NCBI GenBank assembly: GCA_009692065.1
Contig: SHZY01000055.1
Location: 1 to 36,093, forward strand
Source: Gemmataceae bacterium
GTDB lineage: Bacteria; Planctomycetota; Planctomycetia; Gemmatales; Gemmataceae
DNA: 36,093 nt
Direction: 5' to 3'
Position 1 is the first letter of the stretch, and the number at the start of each line of letters is the position of its first letter. Made by a program: the position numbers and the translations under genes. Below, piece after piece: positions 6,198 through 14,106 of the stretch. The notes under the pieces were generated by a model. That model was given only the letters and a program-made list of their open reading frames with translations, did no database searches and was not told where the DNA came from.

Positions 6198-9011
6198 TCA
6201 GCGCGGCGTCGGATCAAACCCGGCGTTCGGTGGAATCAGCGGCTCGACGCGAACGTCGTCGAAATAGACGGTGCCGATGCCCGTCATCGTCAAGGTGACG
6301 TTAATCGTGCCCGAGGCGGGGACACGGCGATAGACGGTGTACTTTTTCCATGCCGTTGACTCAGTCCAGCGAATGGCCAAGGGTTCGCCGCCGGCGTTGT
6401 CGAACATCATGGCGCCGTCGGGCGAGGCGGTGATCGGCGCGGGAATATTCACCCAGCCGCTGATCTGCACGAGCGTGCCGGCCGGCAGCTTGACGTCGGA
6501 ACTCGTGAGCGACACGTGCGTTCGCTCCAGGGCCGATGGGGGCAGCCTGCCCTCGTGCGGCTTGATTTGCAGCATGGCACACTGCCGGCCTTCAACGGGG
6601 TAAACCGGGCCCTTGGGCGAAATCGATTTGGACTCCGTTTTCTTGGCGTTCTTGGGATCCTTCGCGTCGAGGCGCATGGCGTTCAGTTCGGAGACGCGAT
6701 CGGCAATCAACTCGAGGTCGTCGAGCGTTTCGCGGCTCTCCTTCCACCCCTCAAGCTTGCGCTCCGGCGCGAGTTCGAAGTCGCCGCCGCGCAGTTGATT
6801 GCGGCCGAGCGCTGTGCCGGGCTTACGCACCTGGTCCATGAACTGCCAGTGACGGGGCAACGTAAAAAACGAGACGGCATACGGGCTGGCCACCGGCGTA
6901 TCGAGGCCGCGCACCGCTTTTTCCCAGTGGGCCCGCATCAGAATGCGCACGGGCCGTAGGGCTCGCTCCGCTTCATGGTACGCTTCGCTGAAATTGCGCG
7001 TCTTCCAGAGCTGCTGGGACTTTTCCAGACGGCGCTTGCTGTCGTTCAGCAAGCTGTTGGCGTCGGCGATCGTCACGCCCTGCTTCTCCAACTCGGCCTG
7101 GACCTTTACAACCTTTTCGTATTCGTGAAACGCCATGTCGTGCGACCATTGGGCGGCATCCTGGCGGCGGGCACGGGCCTGGTCCTGGAATCGGCCCACC
7201 AGATTCGTGTCGGCGGTGAAAAGGATCGCGCTCGTCAGACCGAACTCCGGCAAGGTCACGCGCACGCCCGTGTCCACTCGCTCCACCTTCAAGCCACGCA
7301 CATCGCCGGGCGAGACTTCCCAGGCCTGAGCAGTCTTCGGCACCTGCGGCACCGTGATGACCAGCTTGCTAACGGCAGCCTGTCCCGGCACGAACTGTGA
7401 CGATTTCCCTTGCCAGATTGGCAGCACCAGGACGCCCTTGTCACAGCGCATTACCGCGGCCTTGATGGCCGTAACGGATGTGTCGATCCACTGCGGCGGG
7501 TCCTCAACCGTGACAAGCAGAGGCTCCAGCATGTCCATTTCCTGATTGAGCAAGGCGCACGCCAGCAGGCGATCGCGGCCTTGATGGCTGTCGGCGAGGA
7601 ATCGGTCCGACCAGTACGCCAGCCCCCGGCAACCCGAGGCGAGCGCGGTGTACGCCAAAAGTCGAATCTGCTCCGGCTGCGGGCCAACGGGTTCCTTGAA
7701 CTCGGCCTTGGCGTTCTGGTTATAGAGGATCTCGCTGTACCAGTCGGGCAGATGCGTCTGGATCCACGTCCACGTGAAGGTGCCGGGGTTCGCGAGGCGG
7801 CGGCGGGCTTCGATCCACTCGCGGTACTTCGGCAACTCCAGCGTCGTCATCAGCGGGAAGCGATGTACGCCGACGAGGTTGACGCTGCGCGAGTAGGGGA
7901 GCAAGCCATCCCATACATCGGCGGCGATGGGGTGCGCCGGATCGGCGCCTCGCGCGACCTGCGTGGCCCGTGCGACCAGTGTGGCATTCTCCAATGACAG
8001 CAGGCCGCCGATGCGGTGAAAGAGAATTGCATCGTTGTCTGCGTAGCGCTGAATCTGGCGGGTGATGTCGTCGGGCGAAAGCGCGGCCCCTTGATCGTTG
8101 GTGACGCGGAACTCCGGCACGATCCACAGACCCAATTCGCTCGCCTCCTTGAGCATCGCCGGATTGACGTCACGCTCGAAGAAGACGGAATTGAAACCGG
8201 CGCTGCGCAAGACAGGCAGCATCGTGTCCGTGTAGCGAATGGCGCGGAAGAGCATCCGTCGATTGCCGACCGTGAGGCGATTGGCGTTGAACTCCACCAC
8301 ACTGGCGTTGGCGGGGCGTGTGATGCTGGCGCCTTTGGACGGATTGGCGTTGTCCTTGCGCTCGACTGTCTGGAAGGGGGGCGATTGCGTGACGGGGCCT
8401 ACTTCCATGTCGTCGATCCAGACCTTGGTCGGTCCGGGGCCTGCGTAGAGATTCAGCACCAGCGCGTCGATGTAAGCGCCGGTGAAATCGACCTGCCTTT
8501 TGTTGCCCAGCTGGGCGTTCATGAGTTGCTGCTGCTCCTTAGCGAGCTTGACAGGGCGCGAGAGTTCCACCATTTGCCATTGCCCCGCCTGCTGATAGGT
8601 GTCGCCGCGGATGTAGGTCGTCAGAAGGTAATCGACGTTGTTCGGATCGCGCTCCTTGGGCAGCACGACGCGGGCCATGATCTGCATGCCGGTCCGATTG
8701 CTGCGCAGCCACAGGCTGGCCCGCAGCTCCTCGGTGATCGGCGCCTTGCCGACCGGATAGACGTAATGGATGAATTTGCCCTGCTTGGCGTCGAGTTCGA
8801 TATATTCGGAGCCTCGGCCGTTGTGCGGATCGCGATCGTCGATCTTGTGGGCGGTAACATCGAACGCGGCGTCGGCGCCCCCCTTCGCCCAGCCGGGCTT
8901 GCTCTCGAAGCCGTTGCGATGAACCGCAGTCTGCGCAAAGGCCAGACCGGCGATCGTGAAGAAGCAGATCAGCAGCGCGAAGCCGGAGATGCCGCACACT
9001 TTTCTGGTCAT
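6198..9011 (-). CDS. Large secreted protein with glycosidase-like core
   Basis: I do not recognise a named family for the whole 937 residues. A signal peptide (1-26, ending LAFAQ) is clear. Residues 30-205 look like a beta-sandwich carbohydrate-binding-type domain (YIELDAKQGKFIHYVYP, VWIDDMEVGPV). Residues 245-545 read like a TIM-barrel of the glycoside hydrolase superfamily: FRAIRYTDTMLPVLRSAGFN, GLWIVPEFRVTNDQG, GCRGLAYWSDRF. A beta domain and a helical, coiled-coil-like part (620-720) follow. A second beta-sandwich closes the protein (750-930, ending VYFDDVRVEPL), mirroring the first. It may bind or cleave polysaccharide outside the cytoplasm, but I cannot assign catalytic acids, so it may be a non-enzymatic relative. 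The gene stands alone. Confidence 0.75.
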   Translation of the reverse strand: MTRKVCGISGFALLICFFTIAGLAFAQTAVHRNGFESKPGWAKGGADAAFDVTAHKIDDRDPHNGRGSEYIELDAKQGKFIHYVYPVGKAPITEELRASLWLRSNRTGMQIMARVVLPKERDPNNVDYLLTTYIRGDTYQQAGQWQMVELSRPVKLAKEQQQLMNAQLGNKRQVDFTGAYIDALVLNLYAGPGPTKVWIDDMEVGPVTQSPPFQTVERKDNANPSKGASITRPANASVVEFNANRLTVGNRRMLFRAIRYTDTMLPVLRSAGFNSVFFERDVNPAMLKEASELGLWIVPEFRVTNDQGAALSPDDITRQIQRYADNDAILFHRIGGLLSLENATLVARATQVARGADPAHPIAADVWDGLLPYSRSVNLVGVHRFPLMTTLELPKYREWIEARRRLANPGTFTWTWIQTHLPDWYSEILYNQNAKAEFKEPVGPQPEQIRLLAYTALASGCRGLAYWSDRFLADSHQGRDRLLACALLNQEMDMLEPLLVTVEDPPQWIDTSVTAIKAAVMRCDKGVLVLPIWQGKSSQFVPGQAAVSKLVITVPQVPKTAQAWEVSPGDVRGLKVERVDTGVRVTLPEFGLTSAILFTADTNLVGRFQDQARARRQDAAQWSHDMAFHEYEKVVKVQAELEKQGVTIADANSLLNDSKRRLEKSQQLWKTRNFSEAYHEAERALRPVRILMRAHWEKAVRGLDTPVASPYAVSFFTLPRHWQFMDQVRKPGTALGRNQLRGGDFELAPERKLEGWKESRETLDDLELIADRVSELNAMRLDAKDPKNAKKTESKSISPKGPVYPVEGRQCAMLQIKPHEGRLPPSALERTHVSLTSSDVKLPAGTLVQISGWVNIPAPITASPDGAMMFDNAGGEPLAIRWTESTAWKKYTVYRRVPASGTINVTLTMTGIGTVYFDDVRVEPLIPPNAGFDPTPR

Positions 9012-9336
9012 GACGTGAGTCCCTTGCTATTGGCGCCTTGTTCCCAAGCTTCTGCCTGGGAACGCAAGACCGCGAAGCTCTGCTTCACCGCAATGCGGTC
9101 GGGGGAAGAGAATACCGCGGCTTCTAGCACAACTGATGTTAACAATAAAGGGCAGTTGTGTTGCCGAATGTTTACACTGGGCAAGCCCGCGAAGCCTCGT
9201 TACCGTGGTAAAACCCCAAGATTCATGGGGAAAAAACGAGGAGGCGGGCAGCGTCACGTTCGGCACATCAATTGCAATGGATGAACGAATGATCCCTCCC
9301 AAAGTTGACTCCCCTCCTTGGAAGCTGGGTAATCTC
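9012..9336. other. Intergenic region with repeat debris
   Basis: No supported gene. The left part holds a palindrome, GTTCCCAAGC to GCCTGGGAAC (9040-9063, one mismatch), followed by a short GAAGC-TCT-GCTTC hairpin near 9073-9086. Both look like dispersed intergenic repeats. The promoter of the minus-strand 937-residue gene should also lie here; I saw no clear -35/-10 pair. Confidence 0.5.
9040..9063. repeat. Short palindrome GTTCCCAAGC type
   Basis: The arms at 9040-9049 and 9054-9063 pair with one mismatch around a four-base loop. The sequence resembles a short palindrome I know to be widely scattered in other bacterial genomes. It lies upstream of the 937-residue gene, so it is not that gene's terminator. 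Confidence 0.5.
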
Positions 9337-9630
9337 ATGGCGAAGCCGCAGTCCGTCGAATGGCGTAAGGACCAAATCCCCTCCGAAGTGATCGAGCTGA
9401 AGACGCAGGTCGAGTAACTGCCTTTGCACCTCAGGCAAAAGCTGTTGCCGTTATGTGAACGGCTGCATCACTACACACGATTGCACAGTCGTTTCTTGCG
9501 GATTGCGCAGGATGCGGTCGATCAACTCCAGCTCGATGCGAAATACATGCAATTCGATCTCGAAGCAACGCGCCGTGAGCGCGATGAACTGTTGCGTGAG
9601 CTGCGCGGGTTGGATGAAGAGATGCAGTAG
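9337..9630 (+). pseudogene. Small helical protein gene, probably split by an in-frame TAA
   Basis: ATG 9337 opens a 26-codon ORF (MAKPQSVEWRKDQIPSEVIE...) ending in TAA at 9415-9417. The same frame continues at once, without an ATG, through 70 coding-looking codons to TAG at 9628-9630. The second part is strongly helical (LCERLHHYTRLHSRFLRIAQ, then a Glu/Arg-rich coiled-coil-like end). Together they would make a 97-residue protein with one internal stop, which is the simplest reading. Alternatively the second part is a real 68-residue gene starting at TTG 9424 (or CTG 9418), preceded by a very short ORF. No good Shine-Dalgarno is seen at 9418-9424. I do not recognise the family. It lies just before a TTTAGCG palindrome. 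Confidence 0.5.
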
Positions 9631-9638
9631 CCGCTGGT

Positions 9639-9703
9639 CCCCGTTTAGCGCCCGCGAGTGATGCCTTTTATCGCCGATTTTATTCGGCGGGCGCTAAACG
9701 GGG
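9639..9703. repeat. TTTAGCG-family palindrome, copy 3
   Basis: Perfect 17-base arms (9639-9655 CCCCGTTTAGCGCCCGC and 9687-9703) are separated by an AT-richer 31-base centre. The right arm is inside the coding sequence of the minus-strand sugar kinase and encodes its last residues PRLAPAE; the TAA stop follows directly in the centre of the palindrome. Confidence 0.87.
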
Positions 9704-10720
9704 ATCGGTCGCCTCGTGCCAGCGCCGGCGCACCTGGTCCGGCGCCGCCGTCCCGGTCGTGCCAATCTGCTGAATGGTAATCGAGGCGACAAGATTGCCG
9801 AAGGCCGCCGCGGCCGACAGTTCGGCGCCGCTGGCCAGAGCGCAAGCCAGCGCCGCACTGCTGGAGTCCCCTGCCCCAACCGTATCGATGGGCGCAGTCA
9901 CCCGATACGCGTGCACCTCGATTGGCTCCGCCGATCCCATCAATGCGATCAACATTCCCTTGTCGCCGCGCGTGCAAATGATGGGCCGATTTGCGGCCGC
10001 CATTAGCTTGCCCAGCGCGCCTCGCAAATCATCGGTCTTGCCAGCCGCCCGCAAGCATTCGCGCTCATTGGGTTTCAACCAGGCGTTGCGAAAAAGCCCG
10101 ATGCGCTCCCGACTATCGACGATCACCACCTTCTTGGGCTCCGTCTCGCCAAGGATCGCCAGTTGAGCGCGCACGCGCGCCGTGACGACGCCGCACTCCG
10201 GCTCGCTGACCTGATCCAATACAAGTAGCACATCCAACGCGGACCAGGCTGCCGCGAGCCGCTCCGTGAGCATGTTCTCGACCGCCGCCGGCAAGGCGAG
10301 CCGATTCTTGATATCGAGCCGATTCAGCTCACGCGGTGCTTTGCCAGGCTCACACAGCATCGGCTTGGTGTAGGTCGGCGTTCTCCGTTCGGACGTGATC
10401 GCCAGATTCGACATGTCCACGGCTGACATCTTGGCCAGCGCCTGCCGCAATTCGTGGCCTTCGCCGTCGTCGCCGATCATGCCGATAGGAACGATCCGCC
10501 CGACGCCGAGTGCCGCTAGGTTGTTGATGACCGTCCCCGCCGCCCCCGGACAGGAGCGCACCCGCGAGACCTGATACGCATCCAATCCTGTTTCAATCGA
10601 TGGTTCCGTGATCGCCGCATCGAGATCGAGATAGCGATCCAGAAACAGATCGCCGAGAACGCCGATCGTGCGCTGCGGGATGGTTGCCAGGATGTGTTCT
10701 ACGATCGCGGTGGTCAACAT
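9680..10720 (-). CDS. PfkB-family sugar kinase, HldE/RfaE kinase-domain-like
   Basis: This 346-residue ribokinase-fold enzyme has the N-terminal VLGDLFLDRYLDLD (21-34), the Gly-rich PGAAGTVINNLAALG (58-72) and the C-terminal anion-hole DTVGAGDS (279-286), with Asp285 as catalytic base. The first motif is most like heptose-7-phosphate kinases (HldE N-domain, ADP-heptose synthesis), but the cytidylyltransferase half is absent. A heptosyltransferase-like gene in the window supports a link to heptose; another sugar is possible. The stop lies within a TTTAGCG palindrome, whose arm codes for the terminal PRLAPAE, so the native end was probably different. It is the last gene of a minus-strand operon, nine bases after the pseudouridine synthase gene. 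Confidence 0.85.
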   Translation of the reverse strand: MLTTAIVEHILATIPQRTIGVLGDLFLDRYLDLDAAITEPSIETGLDAYQVSRVRSCPGAAGTVINNLAALGVGRIVPIGMIGDDGEGHELRQALAKMSAVDMSNLAITSERRTPTYTKPMLCEPGKAPRELNRLDIKNRLALPAAVENMLTERLAAAWSALDVLLVLDQVSEPECGVVTARVRAQLAILGETEPKKVVIVDSRERIGLFRNAWLKPNERECLRAAGKTDDLRGALGKLMAAANRPIICTRGDKGMLIALMGSAEPIEVHAYRVTAPIDTVGAGDSSSAALACALASGAELSAAAAFGNLVASITIQQIGTTGTAAPDQVRRRWHEATDPRLAPAE

Positions 10721-10729
10721 GGGCCAAAA

Positions 10730-11449
10730 TCACTCCTGCGAGACTCCCATTTCTTTCCAGAGGGCTGGCAGCGGCGCCGTCAGCGTGATCGGCTCATAGC
10801 TGATCGGGTGCAGAAACGTCAGGCTGCGCGCGTGCAAGGCGATGATGCGGTCGCGCGGCAACTCGGCGGCCGGGCCGAAAGCTCGCGTCGATCCGTAGAG
10901 CTGATCTCCAAGAAGCGGATGTCCGCGCACGCCGGCTTGTATGCGAATCTGGTGCATGCGCCCCGTGACGGGATGGAACTCGATGAGCGTCCCGCCGGGG
11001 GAGGGGCCGGGGATGAGTGTCTGCAGCGTGCGATACCGCAAAGTCGCAAGCTTGGCCCCTGCCGCATTCGGCTCCGCGCGCTCAGCCCTCGCCTCGTCCT
11101 GGATCTTGCGCAGCCAGTCCTCCCACACTCCCTCCGGCGGTTCGATCGTCCCTTCCACGGCACCCCAGTAGATCTTCGTCACCTTGCGATCGCGAAACTG
11201 CTCCGCCAGCCGCTGGGCCGCCTTGGTATTGCGGGCGAAGAGCACGACGCCGGAGACGGGCCGATCCAGCCGATGCGGGATGCCGAGATAGACATTGCCG
11301 GGCTTCTGATACTTTTCCTTGATGTACGCCTTGACCATGCCTTCGAGCGTCGGGATGGCGGCCGGCACGCCCTGGGTGAGCAAGCCCGCTGGTTTCGCGA
11401 CGGCGATGCAATGGTTGTCTTCGAACAGAATGTGCAAACTTTCGGTCAT
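10730..11449 (-). CDS. RluA-family pseudouridine synthase
   Basis: These enzymes isomerise uridine to pseudouridine in rRNA or tRNA. The catalytic motif HRLDRPVSG is at 59-67 with Asp62 as nucleophile. Further family features are the N-terminal LFEDNHCIAVAKPAGLLT, the FHPVTGRMHQIRI loop and the end HARSLTFLHPISYEP. At 239 residues there is no S4 domain, as in RluC/TruC-like short members; the target base cannot be told. A stretch coding IPGPSPGG (around 170) corresponds to a low-complexity CCCCGGCCCCTCCCCC sequence and looks inserted between two strands. The gene is the middle member of a three-gene operon with 15- and 9-base gaps. Confidence 0.88.
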   Translation of the reverse strand: MTESLHILFEDNHCIAVAKPAGLLTQGVPAAIPTLEGMVKAYIKEKYQKPGNVYLGIPHRLDRPVSGVVLFARNTKAAQRLAEQFRDRKVTKIYWGAVEGTIEPPEGVWEDWLRKIQDEARAERAEPNAAGAKLATLRYRTLQTLIPGPSPGGTLIEFHPVTGRMHQIRIQAGVRGHPLLGDQLYGSTRAFGPAAELPRDRIIALHARSLTFLHPISYEPITLTAPLPALWKEMGVSQE

Positions 11450-11464
11450 GGAGCACGATCTCGC

Positions 11465-13054
11465 CTACCGGACCTGGGCGGCAAATTCGGCGCGCAAGAG
11501 CACGTTGCGCCCGCTGTTGGCGCGGATCAGGTCGAGATACTCCACGACCTGGCTTTCCCCAGCCAGCACCTCGAGGACCTTCTCCTCGCGCTTGCCGATG
11601 CTGAGCCGGGTGGCCATCGAACCGACGAAGACGCCCGTGTTCGGCCCGGTCTCCTCCAGCAGCAGCGTCTTGCGGTCGCCGCTCTTGCTGAGCAGGGTGA
11701 CGTTGATCTTCTCCTTGTTCATGCGGTCCAGATTCATGTCGGCATCGGTGACGCGGACTGTGATCGGTTTGCCCGGCACGAACGTCTGGACCGGCTTGTT
11801 GCCAGCATCGAGCACTTCGATCCTGGCATCCGTTCCCGCGAGGCCAACCTCGCCCCAGGCATCGGGATTGGTGCTGACCCGGATCTGCGGGTTGTCGTTG
11901 GCCCAGAAATAGAAGAGGTTGGTGCCCGTGTCGATCTGCAGCTCGAAGCCAAGAATCTGGCCCGGCTTGAGGTCGCCGTGCCGCAGCGCCGATTTGGGGA
12001 TCAGCAGCTCCATCGTCCAGCCGGCCGCAGTCTTCTTGCCGGCCCGCAGCATTGGGTTCACGCCGACGCTGGCATGAGAAACGATGGTCCAATCCTCGCG
12101 GCCCGCCGGGTCCCTGAGAATTCGCGATTCATACCCGCCGATGCCGGCGTCTCCCGTTGTGCCGAGGGGAAAGGCGAAGAACTGGTGCAGATTCGGGGCG
12201 CCGCGCCGCTGTGGACGCTGATTGAGCGTATCGATGTAAATCTCAATGGCGTCGTTGTCCCAGAACGGCCACGCGCCTCGCCCTGGTTTGCCGGCATTTT
12301 CCAGCTCCCCGCTCGTGTCCACGACCTCGACGCCAACCAGCAAACCCTTCGGGCAATAGGCGAGATACGCCTTCTGCGTCTTCGGCGTCACGACCACCTT
12401 TTTCGTGGCCCGGCCGCGCTCCATGGCGCTCAAGTAAATCGGTTTGACGTTCGCCCAGTCCGCGAGGTCGCCGTCGATCTTGATCGCGTCGTCGTCCAGC
12501 AGGGATAAATAGGCATTGGCGAGCCGCGGCGGCAGCGGGACGGGGTCGGCCTTCTTCGGCTCCTCCGGTTTTTTCTCGACGACCTTGGGCTCGTCGATTT
12601 TCTTCGGCTCAGCCTTCTTCGGCTCGGGGGGAGTCGGCGGGGGTTTCTTTTCGATCTTGTTATCGTCCGCCTTTTTCTCCGCCGTTTTTTTCGGTTCCTT
12701 CTCGACCGGTTGGACCGGCTTCGGCTCCGGTTTCGGCTTGACTTCGGCGCGAGGCTCCTTCTGCGGCAGCGGTTTCTGCTCGGTCACCTTTTCATCTTTC
12801 GGCGCCGTTCGTTCCGGCAGCATCTGAAAAATCATGACGCCGACGGGCAAGAAGCAAAAGGCGATTGCCCCGACGACCGCCAGCACCCAGGGATAGATCG
12901 AACCCGGCGACGCCGGCGACGGTGGCAAAGCCGGCTGGGCGCGAGGCGCCGCCTGTTGCGTCGGCAGAACCGCGTCACACATCAGACACATGCCGCTCAA
13001 CGCTTCATCCGCGGTGATCGGCGTGTTGCATTGCGGACAGCGCATCAAGGCCAT
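11465..13054 (-). CDS. Zinc-ribbon membrane protein with CBM9-like domain
   Basis: The 529 residues show, in order: a zinc ribbon with Cys6, Cys9, Cys23 and Cys26; one transmembrane helix (54-79); a long Lys/Pro/Glu-rich linker (about 85-175) full of EPKK-type repeats; a beta-sandwich like the CBM9 carbohydrate-binding family (about 190-390, starting DDDAIKIDGDLADWANVKPI, with DNDAIEIYID and GWTMELLIPKSAL); and a further beta domain to the end. The layout suggests a cytoplasmic ribbon and a periplasmic binding domain on a charged spacer. Role unknown; sugar or cell-envelope sensing is an inference. It is the first gene of an operon with an RNA-modifying enzyme and a sugar kinase. Confidence 0.75.
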   Translation of the reverse strand: MALMRCPQCNTPITADEALSGMCLMCDAVLPTQQAAPRAQPALPPSPASPGSIYPWVLAVVGAIAFCFLPVGVMIFQMLPERTAPKDEKVTEQKPLPQKEPRAEVKPKPEPKPVQPVEKEPKKTAEKKADDNKIEKKPPPTPPEPKKAEPKKIDEPKVVEKKPEEPKKADPVPLPPRLANAYLSLLDDDAIKIDGDLADWANVKPIYLSAMERGRATKKVVVTPKTQKAYLAYCPKGLLVGVEVVDTSGELENAGKPGRGAWPFWDNDAIEIYIDTLNQRPQRRGAPNLHQFFAFPLGTTGDAGIGGYESRILRDPAGREDWTIVSHASVGVNPMLRAGKKTAAGWTMELLIPKSALRHGDLKPGQILGFELQIDTGTNLFYFWANDNPQIRVSTNPDAWGEVGLAGTDARIEVLDAGNKPVQTFVPGKPITVRVTDADMNLDRMNKEKINVTLLSKSGDRKTLLLEETGPNTGVFVGSMATRLSIGKREEKVLEVLAGESQVVEYLDLIRANSGRNVLLRAEFAAQVR

Positions 13055-13203
13055 GGCGGGTTCCTCGGATCAAGTGGGACAACGTCCATCATATCGGCAC
13101 GGCGAAAAAATTCCCTTGCCAAGCCGGCCTTCCAATGCCAGGATACTCTCCGCCATGCCAATTGCTGCTAATTCTTGACGCACGGAACCCGATCGGAGAT
13201 CTC

Positions 13204-14052
13204 ATGAAAAAAACCATCGTCGCCTTCTCACTCTTCGCATCGTGCCTGGTGGGCGGGACCTGGGCCCAGGGGGACAAGAAAAAACCGCTGCCCGACCCGA
13301 CGCCACGCAAGGATGCGATCCTCAAGCTCTTTGTCGAGGAGTTCGTGCCGATCACGCCCGGCAAGGACAAGTTCCCCGAGAGTTTCATGATGGGGACCGA
13401 AAAAGGCGGCCGCGACAACGAGCAGCCTGTTCGCAAGGTGACCTTCAAGCATTCCTTCGCGATCGCGAAATACGAAGTGACGCAAGAGCTGTATCACGTT
13501 GTCATCGGCAAGAATCCCGCCAAGTGGCAAGGCCTGCGCAACTCGGTCGAGATGACCGACTGGAAGGAATGCAACGAATTCTGCGCTAAAGTCACGAAGC
13601 TGCTGCGTGAACGCAAGTTGATTACCGCCGATGAGGAAATCCGGCTGCCGTCGGAGGCCGAGTGGGAATACTGTTGCCGGGCGGGGACGACGACGGCCTA
13701 TTCCTGGGGCGACGACCTCAAGCAGATCGACAAGTTCGCATGGTACAAGGTCAACGCTCCCGGTAACGATCCCCCCGTCGGCGTCAAAGCAGCGAATCCG
13801 TGGGGACTTTACGACATGCACGGCTACGTCTGGGAATGGTGCTTCGATTCCTGGTCGCCCAGCTACAAGGACGCCAAGGCGGACGGCTCGCCCTTCACGG
13901 ACAAGAACGGCACCGATCACGTCGTGCGCGGCGGCGGCTACTCCGATCCCGCCGAGGCCCTGCGCTCCGCCTACCGCCACTACGTCCCCGCCGGCACCCG
14001 CGCCGACACCATCGGCTTCCGCTGCGTCAAGTTGGCGAGCCGAGCCCCGTAA
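13204..14052 (+). CDS. Secreted SUMF1/FGE-fold protein
   Basis: Residues 1-22 are a signal peptide ending TWAQ. The rest is a formylglycine-generating-enzyme-type (SUMF1) domain: FMMGTEKGGRDNEQPVRKV, AIAKYEVTQELYHVV, IRLPSEAEWEYCCRAGT, NPWGLYDMHGYVWEWC, VRGGGYSD and the terminal GFRCVKL. The copper-binding cysteine pair of true FGE, expected between VRGGGY and YRH, is absent (SDPAEALRSA). It is thus not an aerobic sulfatase activator and is more likely a ligand-binding or structural member, abundant in planctomycetes. ATG 13204 has GGAG upstream; the frame is open to 13135 without a signal-like start. Its last codons (LASRAP) come from a dispersed repeat. Confidence 0.85.
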   Translation: MKKTIVAFSLFASCLVGGTWAQGDKKKPLPDPTPRKDAILKLFVEEFVPITPGKDKFPESFMMGTEKGGRDNEQPVRKVTFKHSFAIAKYEVTQELYHVVIGKNPAKWQGLRNSVEMTDWKECNEFCAKVTKLLRERKLITADEEIRLPSEAEWEYCCRAGTTTAYSWGDDLKQIDKFAWYKVNAPGNDPPVGVKAANPWGLYDMHGYVWEWCFDSWSPSYKDAKADGSPFTDKNGTDHVVRGGGYSDPAEALRSAYRHYVPAGTRADTIGFRCVKLASRAP

Positions 14053-14063
14053 GGGGCCGGGTT
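14032..14063. repeat. Dispersed 32-base repeat, copy A
   Basis: This sequence matches 22555-22586 (opposite strand) at 31 of 32 positions. It contains a GCCCCGNAAGGGGC hairpin flanked by conserved bases. The copy overlaps the end of the SUMF1 gene, encoding its last residues and its TAA stop. Confidence 0.85.
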
Positions 14064-14106
14064 AAGCGACACCTGAGTGATTCCATCAACTCCAAAGGGT
14101 ATGTGC

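Noticed and set aside
8016-9284. 422-codon plus-strand ORF
   Set aside because: Antisense to the 5' half of the 937-residue secreted protein, whose signal peptide and domains are clear.
9027-9338. 103-codon minus-strand ORF upstream of the 937-residue gene
   Set aside because: It covers repeat debris and lacks family resemblance or a ribosome binding site.
13204-14052. SUMF1-fold protein as an active formylglycine-generating enzyme
   Set aside because: The cysteine pair needed for copper binding and catalysis is missing from the expected segment, and no sulfatase gene is nearby.
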